A stretch of DNA of 64,000 nt from Agarophyton chilense (GCA_030374765.1 JARGXX010000075.1:310001-374000); one strand, 5' to 3'; positions 1 to 10,772 are shown, numbered from the stretch's first letter. The notes: generated by a model from the letters alone, not told the origin. Numbers and translations are program-made.

Positions 1-189
1 GGTTTTTGTCTTTAATTCCTTGGTGGTTGTGTTGGCTGGATCTTTGATAGCGTGATAGGGATGGAAATCTTCTGCTCATATTTGGTGATAGGTGTAGCTG
101 CGTAGGTTCAGTATTAAGATGTGTTACAGAGACGTTGCATACATATAGCGTGCCGGATCTGCTCGTGAATCGAGTTTGGTCTTTGGGGC

Positions 190-1095
190 CTACAAGGGAA
201 CTATACCCAGTTGAGTGAATGTGAATATGCGTTTGAGTTTCGGTGTGGTCTGGTGCCACATCTGATATGGTGAGGTGTCTGTGGTTGCATGGTGCATTAG
301 ATTGTACTTGAATATGGTATCTCGTGCTTCATCCTCCCAATGAGCGTCATTTAATCCTACTATGGTTAGTAGCGCTCTGCCGGAGTCCACTATGGTTCGA
401 TTTATGCGTTCTGCTATACCGTTTTCTTGCGGTTGATGGGTTGTCCTGAGGTGGTATCTGACATTGTGTTTGTGGTAGATGGCGTACATTTTGCTGGATA
501 CGTACTCTTTGACGTTGTCGCTGCGAAAGTATCGTAGCTGGTGATCCATGTGTGTTCGGATGTGTTCGAGTATGGCGTCGAAGTGTGTTGGTATGTTCTT
601 GCGATCCTTAATAAAGTGTGCTATCGCAAATTTGCTGGTAGCGCAAATGATGAGCAGCATGTGGTTATGGCCATGAGTTGATGTGGGTTTAATGGGTCCA
701 CAGGTGTCTGAGCTCATGTAAGCTCCGGTGGGATAGCTGTGTTTCTTGCGTCGGTGAGGGGCTGGTTGGCGTTTGGCATGCGCACACGCGCTGCATGTGA
801 GGCTTATGTCTGTAGGGAAGTTGGGGGGCATGTTTGGGAGTAGCTGGCGTTTGGCTGTGAGAGCTAGATTTTTGGGGGGAGCGTGGTTGAGGCGACTGTG
901 CCATTCGAGGATTGAGAGTTCTATTTGGACTGGCGTCTTTGGGGAGCGGGGTTGTGGAGTGTGGGTAGTGTCTTTGAGTCGGTTTGCGATTGTGTGGCGT
1001 TGGATAATGGGGGAGGTAGGTTTGGCGGTGAGGTGCGGAGTGTGGTCGTCGAGATGGTGCGTTGTGAGGCGACTGGAATGGGGTTTTGTTTGCAT
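190..1095 (-). pseudogene. Copia 1 GAG-pre-integrase and integrase core
   Basis: A 301-residue open frame. It holds a GAG-pre-integrase motif (EWHSRLNH) and the zinc-binding pair CSAC following it. The retroviral-type integrase core follows, with SSDTCGPI, the second catalytic Asp in RSDNVKEY, and the copia signature QPQENGIAERINRT containing the catalytic Glu. The end resembles the copia linker before RT (YQMWHQTTPKLKRIF). After the stop at 190 the same frame continues to the window edge with recognisable linker sequence, so the stop is probably a mutation. Role: insertion of element cDNA into the genome. Confidence 0.85.
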
Positions 1096-1784
1096 CTGAT
1101 CACTGGAAATGCTCTGACCGTATGGGCCTGAGTAGTTTTTATGTATTTGGCGAGGATGTTGTACTGATTGTTACGCCAGGGTGCCATGGTCAAGAGTGCG
1201 GAGGAGGTTTTGTCTTGTGTCCAGGATATAATCTCCGTTGGCTGAAAGGATACTAGGCCATATCTGGTGGCAAGATCATGGAAAGAAAAAAGATAGTGTC
1301 GAATGTGTGGATTCACGACTGCGTAAGTACGAAGTGTCCTATTCTTGTTGGTGTTCAGGTGTAGGGTGCCACTGTGAGTGCATCGGATCTGTTGGTGTGT
1401 TGCAGATTGTGCTAGGAGTGGATTGGGGAGGAGAGCCATGGCGGCAGTTCGTTGCGAGATGTGTGTGGGGTGTGCGCCACTGTCTAAGACGTACGTACCG
1501 TTGACTGCCGTGTCATGTTCGGGTATCACGTGTTCAAAGTGTGCCGATGGTTGATATAGAGGGGTGATTGTAGTGTAGTTTGTAGGCGGTGGTGGATGTG
1601 TTGTGGGTAAATGTTGTGAGGCATGGTGAAGACCTGCGTGCGTGTAGATGGCTTGAGCGTTGATCACTTGAAAAATGGGGTGGGCCTGATCGCGGCATTC
1701 GACATCTGTGTGGTTCCAGCGTATGCCGAGTGATCGGTGGTAGGAGCAAAGTTGCTTGATTGGTATACGAAAGCCGAGAACCAC
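921..1784 (-). pseudogene. Copia 1 zinc knuckle and protease segment of gag-pol
   Basis: A 287-residue open frame. Near the N-terminus is a Cys/His cluster (C-x2-H, then H and C) where copia gag has its zinc knuckle. Around residue 100 is a retropepsin active site, VLDSGAHPTHI, with the catalytic Asp followed by Ser-Gly-Ala as in Ty1/copia proteases. The rest is the protease body and a Pro/Thr-rich linker. The frame then runs past the point where the downstream integrase frame takes over (overlap 921-1095), so a frameshift lies in the low-complexity linker. Role: polyprotein cleavage in the virus-like particle. The initial Met is probably not the true start, because gag should precede it. Confidence 0.75.
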
Positions 1785-1799
1785 TCAGGTCGATGCGGC

Positions 1800-3720
1800 A
1801 GAACGAGAGACAGAATGTCCCTTGACAGACGGTCTTTCGACAGATCCCGAAATACCAATGTGGTTGGACAACAGGATGAACCATCTGGTACCCGTCTAGA
1901 TATCTATTAAATTATCCATGTGGTGGTGGATCGGGTTAATCAGAAAGTGATGGACCGTGTGCCTGTATTTCTCATCAATTACTTCGAGAACAAAGTAAGA
2001 GGACAAATCTACCAATTGATAGCGCTATCCCTACAGACCCATGGGGTTTGCAAACCCGAAGTAGGGGCGAAAACAAACACCGTCAAGGTGGAGGCCCAAG
2101 CCTCTTTTCAGAAACCTCAAGGTATTTTCGATCTCCAAACCAATCTTCCAACTTCGCAAACTTGTGGGAAGCCGCACGACCGAATTTGGAGATTGGCAGA
2201 GCCCCCGGTGATGGAGGGCCCAGGGTATTATTACCTATCGAAACCTGTTGGTAGATCTGCGCAGGGAACCATGGGCGGAGACCCTGGTGGTGGAGATGGG
2301 TCGCCGAGCTCAGAAGATGAGCGATACGGACGCTCATCTGGTAAGAAAAAGAAGGAAACCAAAAGGGCGAAGAGAAAGGGGCACCGGCCGGACATTGACT
2401 CTTCGAGCTCGGAAACAGAATCTGGTGGGTAAACGGATAACGACCGAAATTGTTCACGGAAACGCAGGAAGGATTCCCGTCGCAAGAAGGATAAAAAGAA
2501 GTGCAAGGGTAAGACCAAACGGTATGAGGTGGCTCAGAAGATAACTAAGCGTCACTGGAAGCTTAGTTCCCAGATGGGGGATACCCTTTTTTCGGGAGAT
2601 GACCCCATCGCAATCATCGACTTACTTCAGAGGTTCACGGTAGCATGTGACCAAAATGGGTTTTCAGAAGTTGCCGTGATGTAGTTATTTCAGTTTAACC
2701 TCAAAAATCAGGCTGGCGACAAGGTACACAGCCACCAACAGAGCAATACCATGGCAGTGGATGATGAACAGACAGAAATGTTGAATACAAACCCCCAAGT
2801 GGTGAACTCTTTCTTGGAAACCTATGCAACCGATGGGGTGATTCAGGATGTTTACTCTGAGGTGCTCACACACCGTCAAAGTGCAGAACAAACCGAACTG
2901 AATTACGCACGCTCGCTCTGGGCAACGGCAACTCGATGCGGTTGCGTTTTTACAACCACAAGGTTGAGGTCTGTATGCTGATAACATTGACAAACCAATA
3001 AGGTTGCAGGTAAGGAAATATCTTAGTACAAATCGTAAGTTCGATTACACTGCCCAGGCACGGTATGCGCAGGGCTCAGAAGATGGGATATAAATAGGGA
3101 AAAGGACAGTGGCTCCCCCACCGAGAGGGACAAAGGATAAACCGAAAAGGTCAGTCTTTGGTATCGAAGTAGTATCCACGAGCGATGACGCATCAGGTGG
3201 TAACACACCTCATGGGCAAGGGATTCATCTGATCGACATTTCTCAAGTCGTAAAACATTTGTTTCCCAGTTCTAACTGGTCAATTTCGGTATATAGTGAG
3301 ATGCCAGCAGAACCACCGTCGCCTCCTTCAACGATGGTATCCGCTCCAACCCACCAGGTTTTTGCAGTACCATATGCTATCCAAGTCGGTGGTCGGCCGT
3401 TATACAGGACGGCAATGCCACTCCCTAATAAGTTCCAACCACAACCGACCACAATGGCATTTAGAGACCCCGAAACAGGCAACCTCCTTTGCTGGTTTTG
3501 CTTATTTCCCCATAATTTGGCGACGCATTGTGGCAGCGTGGCTCCCCAGATACGAGCCATGCTCGTACAGGTGCGGCAGCAGAACCATCGGGAAGTCTTC
3601 GGTTCCCAACCCGCAGCAGCTCGCCCTGAAAGGAATGGGAATGGGTCCCTATGGTACCTCAACAGGTCATTTTTGTAACAGGCGAAACTCAGGAATCCGA
3701 GCCCGTCTATAGGGCGGAAA
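1800..3720 (+). pseudogene. Gypsy A gag (capsid and nucleocapsid) remnant
   Basis: Gag is spread over several frames. 1,920-2,432 has a segment typical of gypsy gag (YFENKVRGQIYQLIA) and then a Lys/Arg/Ser-rich stretch. About 2,560-3,000 has capsid-like helical sequence (IAIIDLLQRF and following). 3,109-3,678 ends with a degenerate zinc knuckle, CWFC followed by H and HC. The spacing is not a clean C-x2-C-x4-H-x4-C, so RNA binding is probably lost. Several in-frame stops interrupt the capsid. Role in an intact element: particle assembly and RNA packaging. Confidence 0.65.
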
Positions 3721-3840
3721 CGCCAACCCGTTGGAATGGAGGCCACCCCCCACTGGGCCCACTCGGAAGGCCTTCCAATACCATCTGGTTCAAGTATGGA
3801 TGAATATCCATTGTTCACTGGAGAGTAAGCGGTAATGGAT

Positions 3841-4556
3841 TGTAGTATTCTACTATGTCGGGGAATCCGATAGGTTGGTTTTTCGCGAAGTCGCGGTTGG
3901 AACTCATAAGTGAGTGTTATCATCAGCATTGTGATATGAAACGGCATCCCGCATAGGATGCCTAGAGGCAGAATGTCTTAGTGGAACACGTGGCGTCATG
4001 GGTCGAGTGGCTTACCACGGCGAGCGCATAGTTGCGAACCTTCCTAGGGGAATGCCATATTGGCAACGGCGCATGTAGTGGCGATCCACGTGGAGGGCTT
4101 TACTACCCTTTGTAGCTAGAAGTCCATTAAAGACCATACCCATACAGTGGTTTGGCTATGTGGCTGACCACTGGGTATTATTTATATATTTATTTGGGCA
4201 CTCACCCTGGTACACAGTATATAGTGTACCAGAGGTGAGCGCCGACTCCAAGTAAAGGAGACAACATGGGCATCATGACTATTCTGTTCCTCGCTTGGGA
4301 TTCCTTAACCGGAGATCCGGACGAGCTATAATAGATAGTCAGCCCCCAACCACTTCACGAGCCGTCTCGTACCTACGTTCCATCAACGTTTTACAGTTGC
4401 ACTGTTCACCCTCGCTGGCGAGTAGTGGCCTTACACCCCACTTCCAGCTCGCTGGTGTTGTAGCTCTACCACCCCTTTTCCTTCGCCACAAGCGACCCAT
4501 CGGCAGTCCGAACGCTGTCGCAGGTGTCTGCTCTCTCCGTTAGAGCGGATACTACA
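3841..4556 (+). repeat. Solo LTR (716 bp) inserted in Gypsy A
   Basis: Begins TGTAGTATTC and ends GATACTACA, giving inverted TG...CA termini. It is flanked by the 5-bp direct repeat TGGAT (3836-3840 and 4557-4561). Removing the block plus one TGGAT rejoins Gypsy A coding sequence with the protease. A diverged copy with the same ends lies at 9487-10104. It has an AT-rich TATA-like stretch near 4178-4192, followed directly by a strong hairpin. Orientation is taken from the TATA-hairpin order. No internal region remains, as expected after LTR-LTR recombination. Confidence 0.9.
4201..4266 (+). other. Conserved hairpin pair inside the solo LTR
   Basis: Positions 4201-4215 and 4224-4239 pair in a 15-bp stem with one bulged base and an 8-nt loop. 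A mini-hairpin (CTCC...GGAG) follows at about 4246-4260, inside a stretch nearly identical to 9837-9860. In the second LTR copy the main stem has different bases but still pairs, which supports a selected RNA structure, perhaps at the start of the LTR transcript. Confidence 0.6.
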
Positions 4557-5278
4557 TGGATGACCCAGTCACTATATGCACCCTCAAACACAGTAACTAC
4601 AAGGTACACATCACCGATGAGTTTACTACTAACCATTTGGTTACATGTGTTACCTTCCTGGATCCAGGAGCGGGATCTAATCTGGTGAATGCCAGACGAT
4701 TACCACCAAGTGCGTAAAACAGAATACAGCCCTGCACATTCCAGATCCCCATCGTGGATGCTAAATATAGATTTCTTTCAGTCTGTGGTTACCTTACCCT
4801 CAAGGTTATGGTTCTAAATATGAAGGTAAGGGGCCGCTTTATCGTCATCAACGAACTGGAAACGGACTGCATGCTGGGGACATTGTTTATCGACCGCAAC
4901 GTCCGGGGGATCTTCCCCAGATCACAGACGTTTCTTTTCAACAATGGACCCTGCAATTCCATTATTGGTAAGCGCCGAGGACCGCAGAAACAGAATCTCA
5001 AACGGGAGATCGAAAATTTACCAGCACGTACAATATCCAATAATGTCAGGTTAGTCCCCAGAGTATCCATTCTACCTTCCCACCTAATAGTAGTACAAGT
5101 CACATCCTTGCGAACAAGTATGGTATCCCTTCAGAACCATGCCAATTTAATGGATAAACACACGACCTCGATGGCAAATAAAATTGTCGAGAATGTACGG
5201 AACAAACATTTCAAGTTATACCACAGCAACGTCAGCAACCTAATGTTAAAGCTCCCCGACAATACCGTTATCTGCTGA
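4557..5278 (+). pseudogene. Gypsy A aspartic protease
   Basis: Two joined frame segments starting just after the solo LTR, with a stop near 4718. The active-site region reads FLDPGAGSNLV: the catalytic Asp and Gly are present, but the usual Thr/Ser between them is Pro, a single-base change from DTG that should inactivate the enzyme. A flap-like motif follows (MLGTLFIDRNV). The remainder to 5,278 is the variable spacer before RT and has no recognisable domain. In an intact element this retropepsin would process Gag-Pol. Confidence 0.7.
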
Positions 5279-5551
5279 GCGGTCCCGGCGCAAAGTCACA
5301 TCTTCACAATGAAACAATCATAGTCTGACGTGAACGTGAACGATAAGGAGGGGGAGGCAAAGGAGAATGAAACCCATAAGACCAAGGAAAACGCCGAAAC
5401 CGGAGAGAAGACCGACACCAACAAGGAAGTGGAGAGGGTGAAGGATTGGATTAAAGAAGTAAGTATCGGTCTTAAGGGTGAACGAAACCGAAAAACGATA
5501 CTCTCCCTACTGGAGCCATTCAAAACCATGTGGTCGTGACGGCTGGGTGCG

Positions 5552-6065
5552 ATGAAAGCAACCCAGCATCGCATAGACTTGGCGCCATGCGCCGAGCCTA
5601 TTCACCAACAATCGTACCGGGCCGGTCCAAAAGCCCGTGAAATAGAAGTACAGGAAGTGCAGAGAATGCTGCTTGAAGGTGTGATTGAACCCGCAAATGC
5701 AGAATGGGTAAGCCCCGTAGTGCTTGTTCAAATACGAAGAGAAACCCAAATGCGGTTCTGTGTCGACTATCGGAAATTGAATTCCGTTTCGGTAAGAAAA
5801 TCGGATCAGATACCACGAATGAATGAATGCATCGATTCTCTAGCGTACGCAAATATATTCACCACACTAGATGCCAGCTGTGCTTATTGTAATATAGAGG
5901 TACCTCGGGAGGACAGACATAATACTATAGTACCGTGCTTCTTGAGTTTCCTGATAATGTTAATGGGCTCTACCAGGTGGTGGACAAACGGCTCAGGGGC
6001 GTTCTGTTGGAGGTAGCTTCTGTAAAAGGAACAAAGTGGCGAAAACCCCGTCTCTACCCAACTAA
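5552..6065 (+). pseudogene. Gypsy A reverse transcriptase, internally deleted
   Basis: Starts with the gypsy RT entry region (HRIDLAPCAEPI), then EVQRMLLEGVIEPA, SPVVLV and FCVDYRKLNSV, the fingers and palm before the catalytic box. The first catalytic-region Asp is in FTTLDASCAY. After about 5,925 the sequence jumps, in another frame, to the helix that normally follows the second Asp pair (LEFPDNVNGLYQVVDKRL). The stretch with the YxDD box is therefore deleted. Similarity ends near 6,065, where Copia-Tudor 1 begins on the other strand. Confidence 0.8.
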
Positions 6066-6149
6066 CACAGCTTTTTATCAACGCAAAGGCTGCTCTTTCA
6101 ATTTGATTCTATTTGTGGAAGTACTCCTTCATCCTGGTCTTTGACATAG

Positions 6150-6900
6150 GGTATTATATAGCACCTTCTATTTTATCTTCAGAAATTGTTTGAAATGTGA
6201 AATCACTGTTTGGTACAGTATTGTTTTCAAAGCAGCTTGACTTTTCGGGTCTGTTATCCCGCACTACAAAATTTAAACTTCTCGTTGAAAGCATCGAGAA
6301 AGTTCTTTTCGTTGTAGCCCGATCCAGCCACTTTGAGATTATCTACTATTTTTACAACAATATTTGCCAGTTTCCCTTCTTGTTTTCTTGTAGACTAGTG
6401 GCAGAATGTACCTTGACTGTGATAGGCCGATTTATATAATTGCTTTGTCTGGTGCATTCTGCCATTTGAAATTTGCGTTTGCCAACCCGTATGTGGAAGC
6501 TAGTACCAAGTATATGTGTGTGTTTTTCATCTTGCTTTCTTGTTGCGATTTTACGTAGACATCACGCTGAGGTTTTTAACTATGTAAAAATGCCGCTGTA
6601 ACGTCTGCTTTGTACTAAGTCCAGCCATTCGAAGATGCTATGGATTCTAGAATTCTGACTCCTGTGAGTGGGCGGGTTGCACAGTCTTTACTTAACTCGT
6701 GTGTTAGTTCAACTTCATTGCGACTAGGCGCAGTTCGTTCCTTCAGCTTAAGTTTCCCATCATCGTTATGCTTTATCTTGTACAACGTGTGACTGATTAT
6801 GATGTTAGAGTTGGGCGGTACAAAGCGTCGAAATACTCGCCGCGCAATCTTAATGAAGCTTTGTTCTTCTGTCATATAGGCATTGTGTATCAGTGATTGA
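6150..6900 (-). pseudogene. Copia-Tudor 1 reverse transcriptase fragment
   Basis: Contains copia RT blocks in order: VPPNSNIIISHTLYKIK, then after a stop KADVTA.FLHS, the DVYVK box and LASTYGLANAN.KW. The palm motif KIVDNLKVAGSG follows, where YVDD is expected (IVDD in Copia-Tudor 2, mutated here to IVDN). FLDAFNEKFKF follows, equal to FLIAFKDRFKF in the paralogue. Several stops and shifts show it is dead. It ends beside the truncated Gypsy A RT. Confidence 0.7.
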
Positions 6901-7039
6901 TCAAAACCTTAAGCATGATGAAGTAGAAATGGCTTGTTTCCGAAGTGTTTTAGCATTTACTGCAGTACATTGGACTTTCGCGTTTGGACCTTCATTGAAA
7001 TTTATCCGTAGTTTGCAGGTAGAATATCATTGACGGTCT

Positions 7040-7760
7040 CCCTTCTAATATAGTTACATGTCTATTTCGTTATGTCAAATACTTCCGTGCCTTTTTCCTG
7101 ATATTGGAGGTTGACATGACCATTGTCGGCTTTTGATTAGACGATGCCGGAGTAATAAGTCTCTTCTAAAGGCCATTGTACCTCTACTTTATTCCCAATG
7201 CTTGCTGAAGCATTGCTATCGTCATCATGGTCGAACTCTTCCTTTCTTTGCTCTTGCAGGGTCACAGTGATCTGATTTTTGCTCGAGCATTCATGTTGCA
7301 TCGTGTAGATTTCAGAGATGGTCGATGTTGCACCTAGGCCATTTTTCACAAGCTTGTAGAAGCTGTTGTCGCTCAAGGCCATTCTGGTATCTTCAAAGAC
7401 AGCTAAAATCACTCTGCCGTGTTTTCCTGTTACATTGAAACTGCGACTGTCATTTTTGACAGCTGTCACAGTCTTTGGATGTGACCACTGACCTCTTTTC
7501 TCTTTGTCTTTTTCGAAAAAGACTTCATCTCAGTCACCAGGATGAAGGGTACCTTGTGGATGGTCTTGGAGTTGGGAATTTGTTGCTTTTTGCGCCTTGC
7601 AATGAAGTCTTCTCGGGCTTAAATGATATCTTCGAGTATGGCCTTTTGCGACTGTTTGCCGGTGATGGATTTGGTGAACCCCCATGCCAGCTCGAATGCA
7701 TAAAATCTTTTATTTCCATAGAAATCATCGGTTATGGTAACACCCTAGTAAGCGCCGACA
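7040..7760 (-). pseudogene. Copia-Tudor 1 post-integrase linker and Tudor-like domain
   Basis: From about 7,760 down, the sequence aligns with the Copia-Tudor 2 region that follows the integrase core (LAWGFTKSITG against the paralogue's MAKGLTKPINS). Next come the conserved block FNVTGKHG...FEDTRMALSD and an acidic Ser-rich spacer. The Tudor-like fold then begins with IGNKVEVQWPLEETYYSG. A stop after GIV interrupts it, and the same frame continues with DNGHVNLQYQEKGTEV, completing the domain. Inferred role: chromatin-directed integration, by analogy with gypsy chromodomains. Confidence 0.6.
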
Positions 7761-8280
7761 ACTAAGTTGAATGTCATCCCTGCTGCCATTTTAAAAGCGA
7801 AGTAAGATGCTTCTTTTTATCTTATGCTTAGATTTTAAGGCATTTTTCGCGATGCCGGGGGGCTGCTGGTTGCAGGGGAATTCTCACGGAGTCATAGTAC
7901 TCTTTGAATGCACGTATGTAACCGATAGTGCGGCTTTACAGTATGTACCTTATCGGTTTAGATATGACAGATGCATATGCGTTTGCTTTCGACATAACCA
8001 CTAGGTTTACTCTTTGAACGACTATACCGAACGGGTGGCTGACCGTTCTTCTAAGAGAGAGAAAGAAGCTCTGAGATAGTACGTTTGGGTTACACGCTTG
8101 GTAGCTACTGTCCGCTACAGTTTGGAGTAACCATCGAACTATCGGTCAACTTTCCCTTTATTTGTTCCCTTAACCTGCCGCAGTGATCACTACTGTTCAT
8201 TCAGATTTAATAGGAAGTTGTTGAAACAACCCGGTCATTTATACGCTCACCGAAGAAAAAGTTGATTCCACTCGGTCAAT

Positions 8281-9111
8281 ATGGCACAGTCGCAAACCTC
8301 AGCGGTTGAGATGTACGCTGCATCTTTTGTCACCACTTCGGTTGATCACCCTACGCTAGTCCGCATAGACGCCGAGTCCGTTCGGGTGTTCCTTCGTAAG
8401 TTCGATCAGTACCGCAAGGAGTTTACTGCTCGTACAAGTCAATTGACCGCATCGGGTGGTACCACAATGGAACATTTCCGTTTGGTCAATCCCAAATTCT
8501 GTATTGACCCAGAAACTTTGGACTCCGCTTTGAGCCTTGGTTTCATCCTGGTCGCTGATGATTATCACACCCTTACTAATATGGTTCTACGCACTTATCT
8601 TAACAATAAGGCGGAAGATTCTGAAAATATAGTAAGTTTAGATTCTTTGGACTCTATGGTCCGGACCAATCTTGTATTGGACATGAAAAACACGTCTGCA
8701 CTGTTGCGCATGGGAACACTGTTTGTTTTCTACCACAAACTACTTCGCCGAAACGGTTTAAAATGGATACTTGAGAAGAACCAGAAGGTTTTTGTTTATG
8801 ATGTCCTATCCGCTGTTAAGCCTAAGCTACTTCAGGACCGACTCGGTAATGATTTAGAATTTTCAAACTACAATTGTCGCAAGGACTTCAAGAAGTTTGT
8901 GGCACACGCTCGGAAAGATTCAAAAGCTTTCCAATTTATCGATAGCGGTCCACCGTCTCCGAAGAGTACAACAACGTCAGAAAGCAGTAACCATCGCAGT
9001 AGTAATTCTGACAGCTCGAGGACTACCTCTACCAGAAGCGGTCGAAAACTATCTGGTAGCAAGGGAGGAAGCGATGTTCGTCCTCCACCTCCATGTCGGC
9101 AAGGTCGATGA
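8281..9111 (+). CDS. Gypsy B gag
   Basis: A 276-residue open frame from the first ATG after the leader, uninterrupted unlike most of the element. It starts MAQSQTS and has a helical, charged N-terminal half with no recognisable catalytic motif. The C-terminus is Ser/Thr/Arg-rich (SESSNHRSSNSDSSRTTS). Position before the zinc knuckle and protease, and composition, fit a gypsy Gag, which assembles the particle. The frame closes just before the zinc knuckle, which continues in another frame, so the nucleocapsid end is shifted. Confidence 0.7.
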   Translation: MAQSQTSAVEMYAASFVTTSVDHPTLVRIDAESVRVFLRKFDQYRKEFTARTSQLTASGGTTMEHFRLVNPKFCIDPETLDSALSLGFILVADDYHTLTNMVLRTYLNNKAEDSENIVSLDSLDSMVRTNLVLDMKNTSALLRMGTLFVFYHKLLRRNGLKWILEKNQKVFVYDVLSAVKPKLLQDRLGNDLEFSNYNCRKDFKKFVAHARKDSKAFQFIDSGPPSPKSTTTSESSNHRSSNSDSSRTTSTRSGRKLSGSKGGSDVRPPPPCRQGR

Positions 9112-9486
9112 AAATCCGAAGTGTTGCCCCACTGGATTCGAGATTGCGAGGAGTTAACCGATTCGAAAAAGACAGCAATGCACACAGCAATTGCAGCCGT
9201 AAAAATGAGAGACGATCCGTCGAATTCGACCCTCAGCCAGACATCTAGTTCCAGTTCACAGGTATCCGCCACTGGAAAGGTTAGTTTCCGTCGCTTGGCC
9301 AATCAGAAGCCGACAAAAAAACAAATGGTGAATTTGGGTGGCCCAGCATGTTCAGTCACAATCTCAGATGGATTGACTACAGTTGATAGTATCGGACGCC
9401 GTGATGACGGCAGCGAGGACAGTCTCACATCTTGTCGACTCGTTATGCGATCGGCGCTCAAGGGCATTGAAAAAATTAGTGCCATC
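9060..9486 (+). pseudogene. Gypsy B zinc knuckle and first half of protease
   Basis: A Cys/His cluster at about 9,080-9,150 ends with HWIRDC, a degenerate nucleocapsid knuckle split over two frames. From 9,121 the frame runs through a Ser-rich linker to the protease start, IGRRDDGSEDSLTSCRLV. Here the active-site triad reads Asp-Asp-Gly rather than Asp-Thr/Ser-Gly. The frame is cut at 9,486 by the solo LTR and resumes at 10,105. Confidence 0.65.
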
Positions 9487-10104
9487 TGTAGTATTCTGAA
9501 CTGTCGGAATGCCGATGGAAGATTTTTTTGGCTAAGTATGATGATACTTATAAGTGAGTGCAACGGCTAGGATGAAGTTATGAAGCGGCACCCCGCAGAT
9601 GGTCCGTGAGGTGATATGTTACACTTGGGGTCTCGGTCTGCCACGGCGCATCCAATTCGACCCTTTGTAGGGAAATACCGGATTGGCAAAGGCGCATATA
9701 CTGTAGTGAGTAGCCACTTGGGAAGCATTATCCCGTACTGTAGAGGGGTTAATCGGCTAACTAGGTTTATATCTAGATATTATTATGTGCGGCGCTCACC
9801 CCTGTGCCCTGTACTTAAGGCACAGAAAGGGGCGCCGACTCCAAAGTAAAGGAGACAACAAACAGGTTCACAACTCAATTTTTCCTTGTTCAGGATTCCT
9901 TAACCGGAGGTCCGGACAAGCTACAACAAGTATTTGTCCGTTCAATAGTACCAACCACCCTCATTGGCAAGTGGGGCCTTACAACCCCCATTGTAGCTCG
10001 CTAGTGTTGTGCTCTACCACACCTTCCCCTTAGTTGCAAGCACCCTTTCGGCAGTTCCGAACACTGTCCCAGATGTCTGCTCTCTCCGCAGAGCGGATAC
10101 TACA
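9487..10104 (+). repeat. Solo LTR (618 bp) inserted in the Gypsy B protease
   Basis: Same termini as the copy at 3841-4556 (TGTAGTATTC...GATACTACA), flanked by the 5-bp direct repeat CCATC (9482-9486 and 10105-10109). Deleting the LTR and one repeat restores the protease frame (ISAI joined to EPVRI). It shares the TATA-like, hairpin and GGAGACAACA blocks with the other copy, but about 100 bp of indels and many substitutions separate them, so the two insertions are independent. Confidence 0.9.
9791..9860 (+). other. Conserved hairpin pair inside the second solo LTR
   Basis: Arms 9791-9808 and 9819-9836 pair: an inner 7-bp stem (CTGTGCC/GGCACAG), a 6x6 internal loop and an outer GGCGC/GCGCC stem, with a 10-nt apical loop. 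It is followed by ACTCC...GGAGACAACA as in the first copy. The inner stem sequence differs from the first copy's but the pairing is kept. Confidence 0.6.
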
Positions 10105-10370
10105 CCATCGAACCGGTTAGGATTTAAGTTGCACTGAAGTCTGGCGAAGACGCACACTCTTTCTCCTTCTCCCGCACGTGGAATGTACCGAGAACAGTTC
10201 TTCACTTGGCCTCAGGGCAGCTCGATTTGGCCAACATCACGTTTCTTGTTGTGGACGATGAATTGGCGTGCGGAGACCTCATCATTGGCCTCCCAGTTCT
10301 TCAACACCTCAAGGTCTACACCAGAACTCTTCTGGAAAAAACCGAGCGGTACTTGATGAGCCGGACTGTT
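10105..10370 (+). pseudogene. Gypsy B second half of protease
   Basis: Continues the protease after the LTR insertion. Blocks are VALKSGEDAHSF, VPRTVLHLASGQLDLANITF and the C-terminal retropepsin motif LIIGLPVLQHLKV. The last is the conserved Gly-x-Pro-Val-Leu element near the protease end. There is one stop after PVRI. It ends with LLEKTERYLM and then diverges into spacer before RT. Confidence 0.65.
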
Positions 10371-10772
10371 CCCTGGTAAAGAATCCGACTACTCGTAACC
10401 GCGGCGGAGTTGTCAGCCGCATGATGGCCGCACGAATGAATCATGTTACGAGAACTGATGTGGTCGACTCGAATACTGTACAAGTACCGGAATGCAGATC
10501 TCGTGCAAAAATTTACGTAACCCGGTTGGAAGAAGACCCGTTTCGGGGATCCTATAGATGAGGAACAGCACGACGATATCCGCACGCCGGTCGGGAAAAT
10601 GAAGACTACCGCACGGGATAATGGACTACAATCCCAGCATGCAGACCGACTTGGTATAATCTTTGATAAGAACATCGATGTTTTCAAGATCGCGTTTTCA
10701 TCTGGTCCTCCCGCACAATTGAGACCGTTGCAGATTTAAACGACGCCAGATGCCCATACGGCTAAGATTCGG

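Larger units (their letters stand above)
1..1790 (-). mobile_element. Copia 1, partial Ty1/copia retrotransposon
   Basis: Reading the minus strand from about 1,790 down gives a zinc-knuckle-like cluster, an aspartic protease, a GAG-pre-integrase domain, the integrase core and the start of the integrase-to-RT linker. This is the Ty1/copia order. RT, RNase H and the 3' LTR lie beyond the left edge. The gag part is missing because Gypsy A coding sequence on the opposite strand begins at about 1,790. Protein sequence and layout match Copia 3 (38.4-48.3 kb), so both belong to one family. Confidence 0.85.
1790..6065 (+). mobile_element. Gypsy A, decayed Ty3/gypsy retrotransposon
   Basis: Plus-strand fragments in gypsy order: gag (about 1.8-3.7 kb), aspartic protease (4.56-5.28 kb) and the N-terminal half of RT (5.55-6.06 kb). 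A 716-bp solo LTR sits between gag and protease. RT loses its catalytic middle by deletion and the element stops at about 6.06 kb against Copia-Tudor 1, so RNase H and integrase are gone. Many stops and frame changes. No LTR of its own was identified. Confidence 0.8.
6100..7990 (-). mobile_element. Copia-Tudor 1, downstream half
   Basis: Minus-strand remnants matching Copia-Tudor 2 (33.4-38.2 kb) collinearly: end of integrase (about 7,990-7,800), an integrase-RT linker with a Tudor-like domain (7,470-7,080), and RT (6,900-6,150). The upstream half lies at 13,040-13,870. The two halves are separated by Gypsy B, so this looks like one element split by a later insertion or rearrangement. The 3' LTR was not located. 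Confidence 0.75.

Noticed and set aside
4201-4266. Hairpin as a gag-pol frameshift signal
   Set aside because: It lies inside a solo LTR with target duplications, not in native gag-pol sequence.
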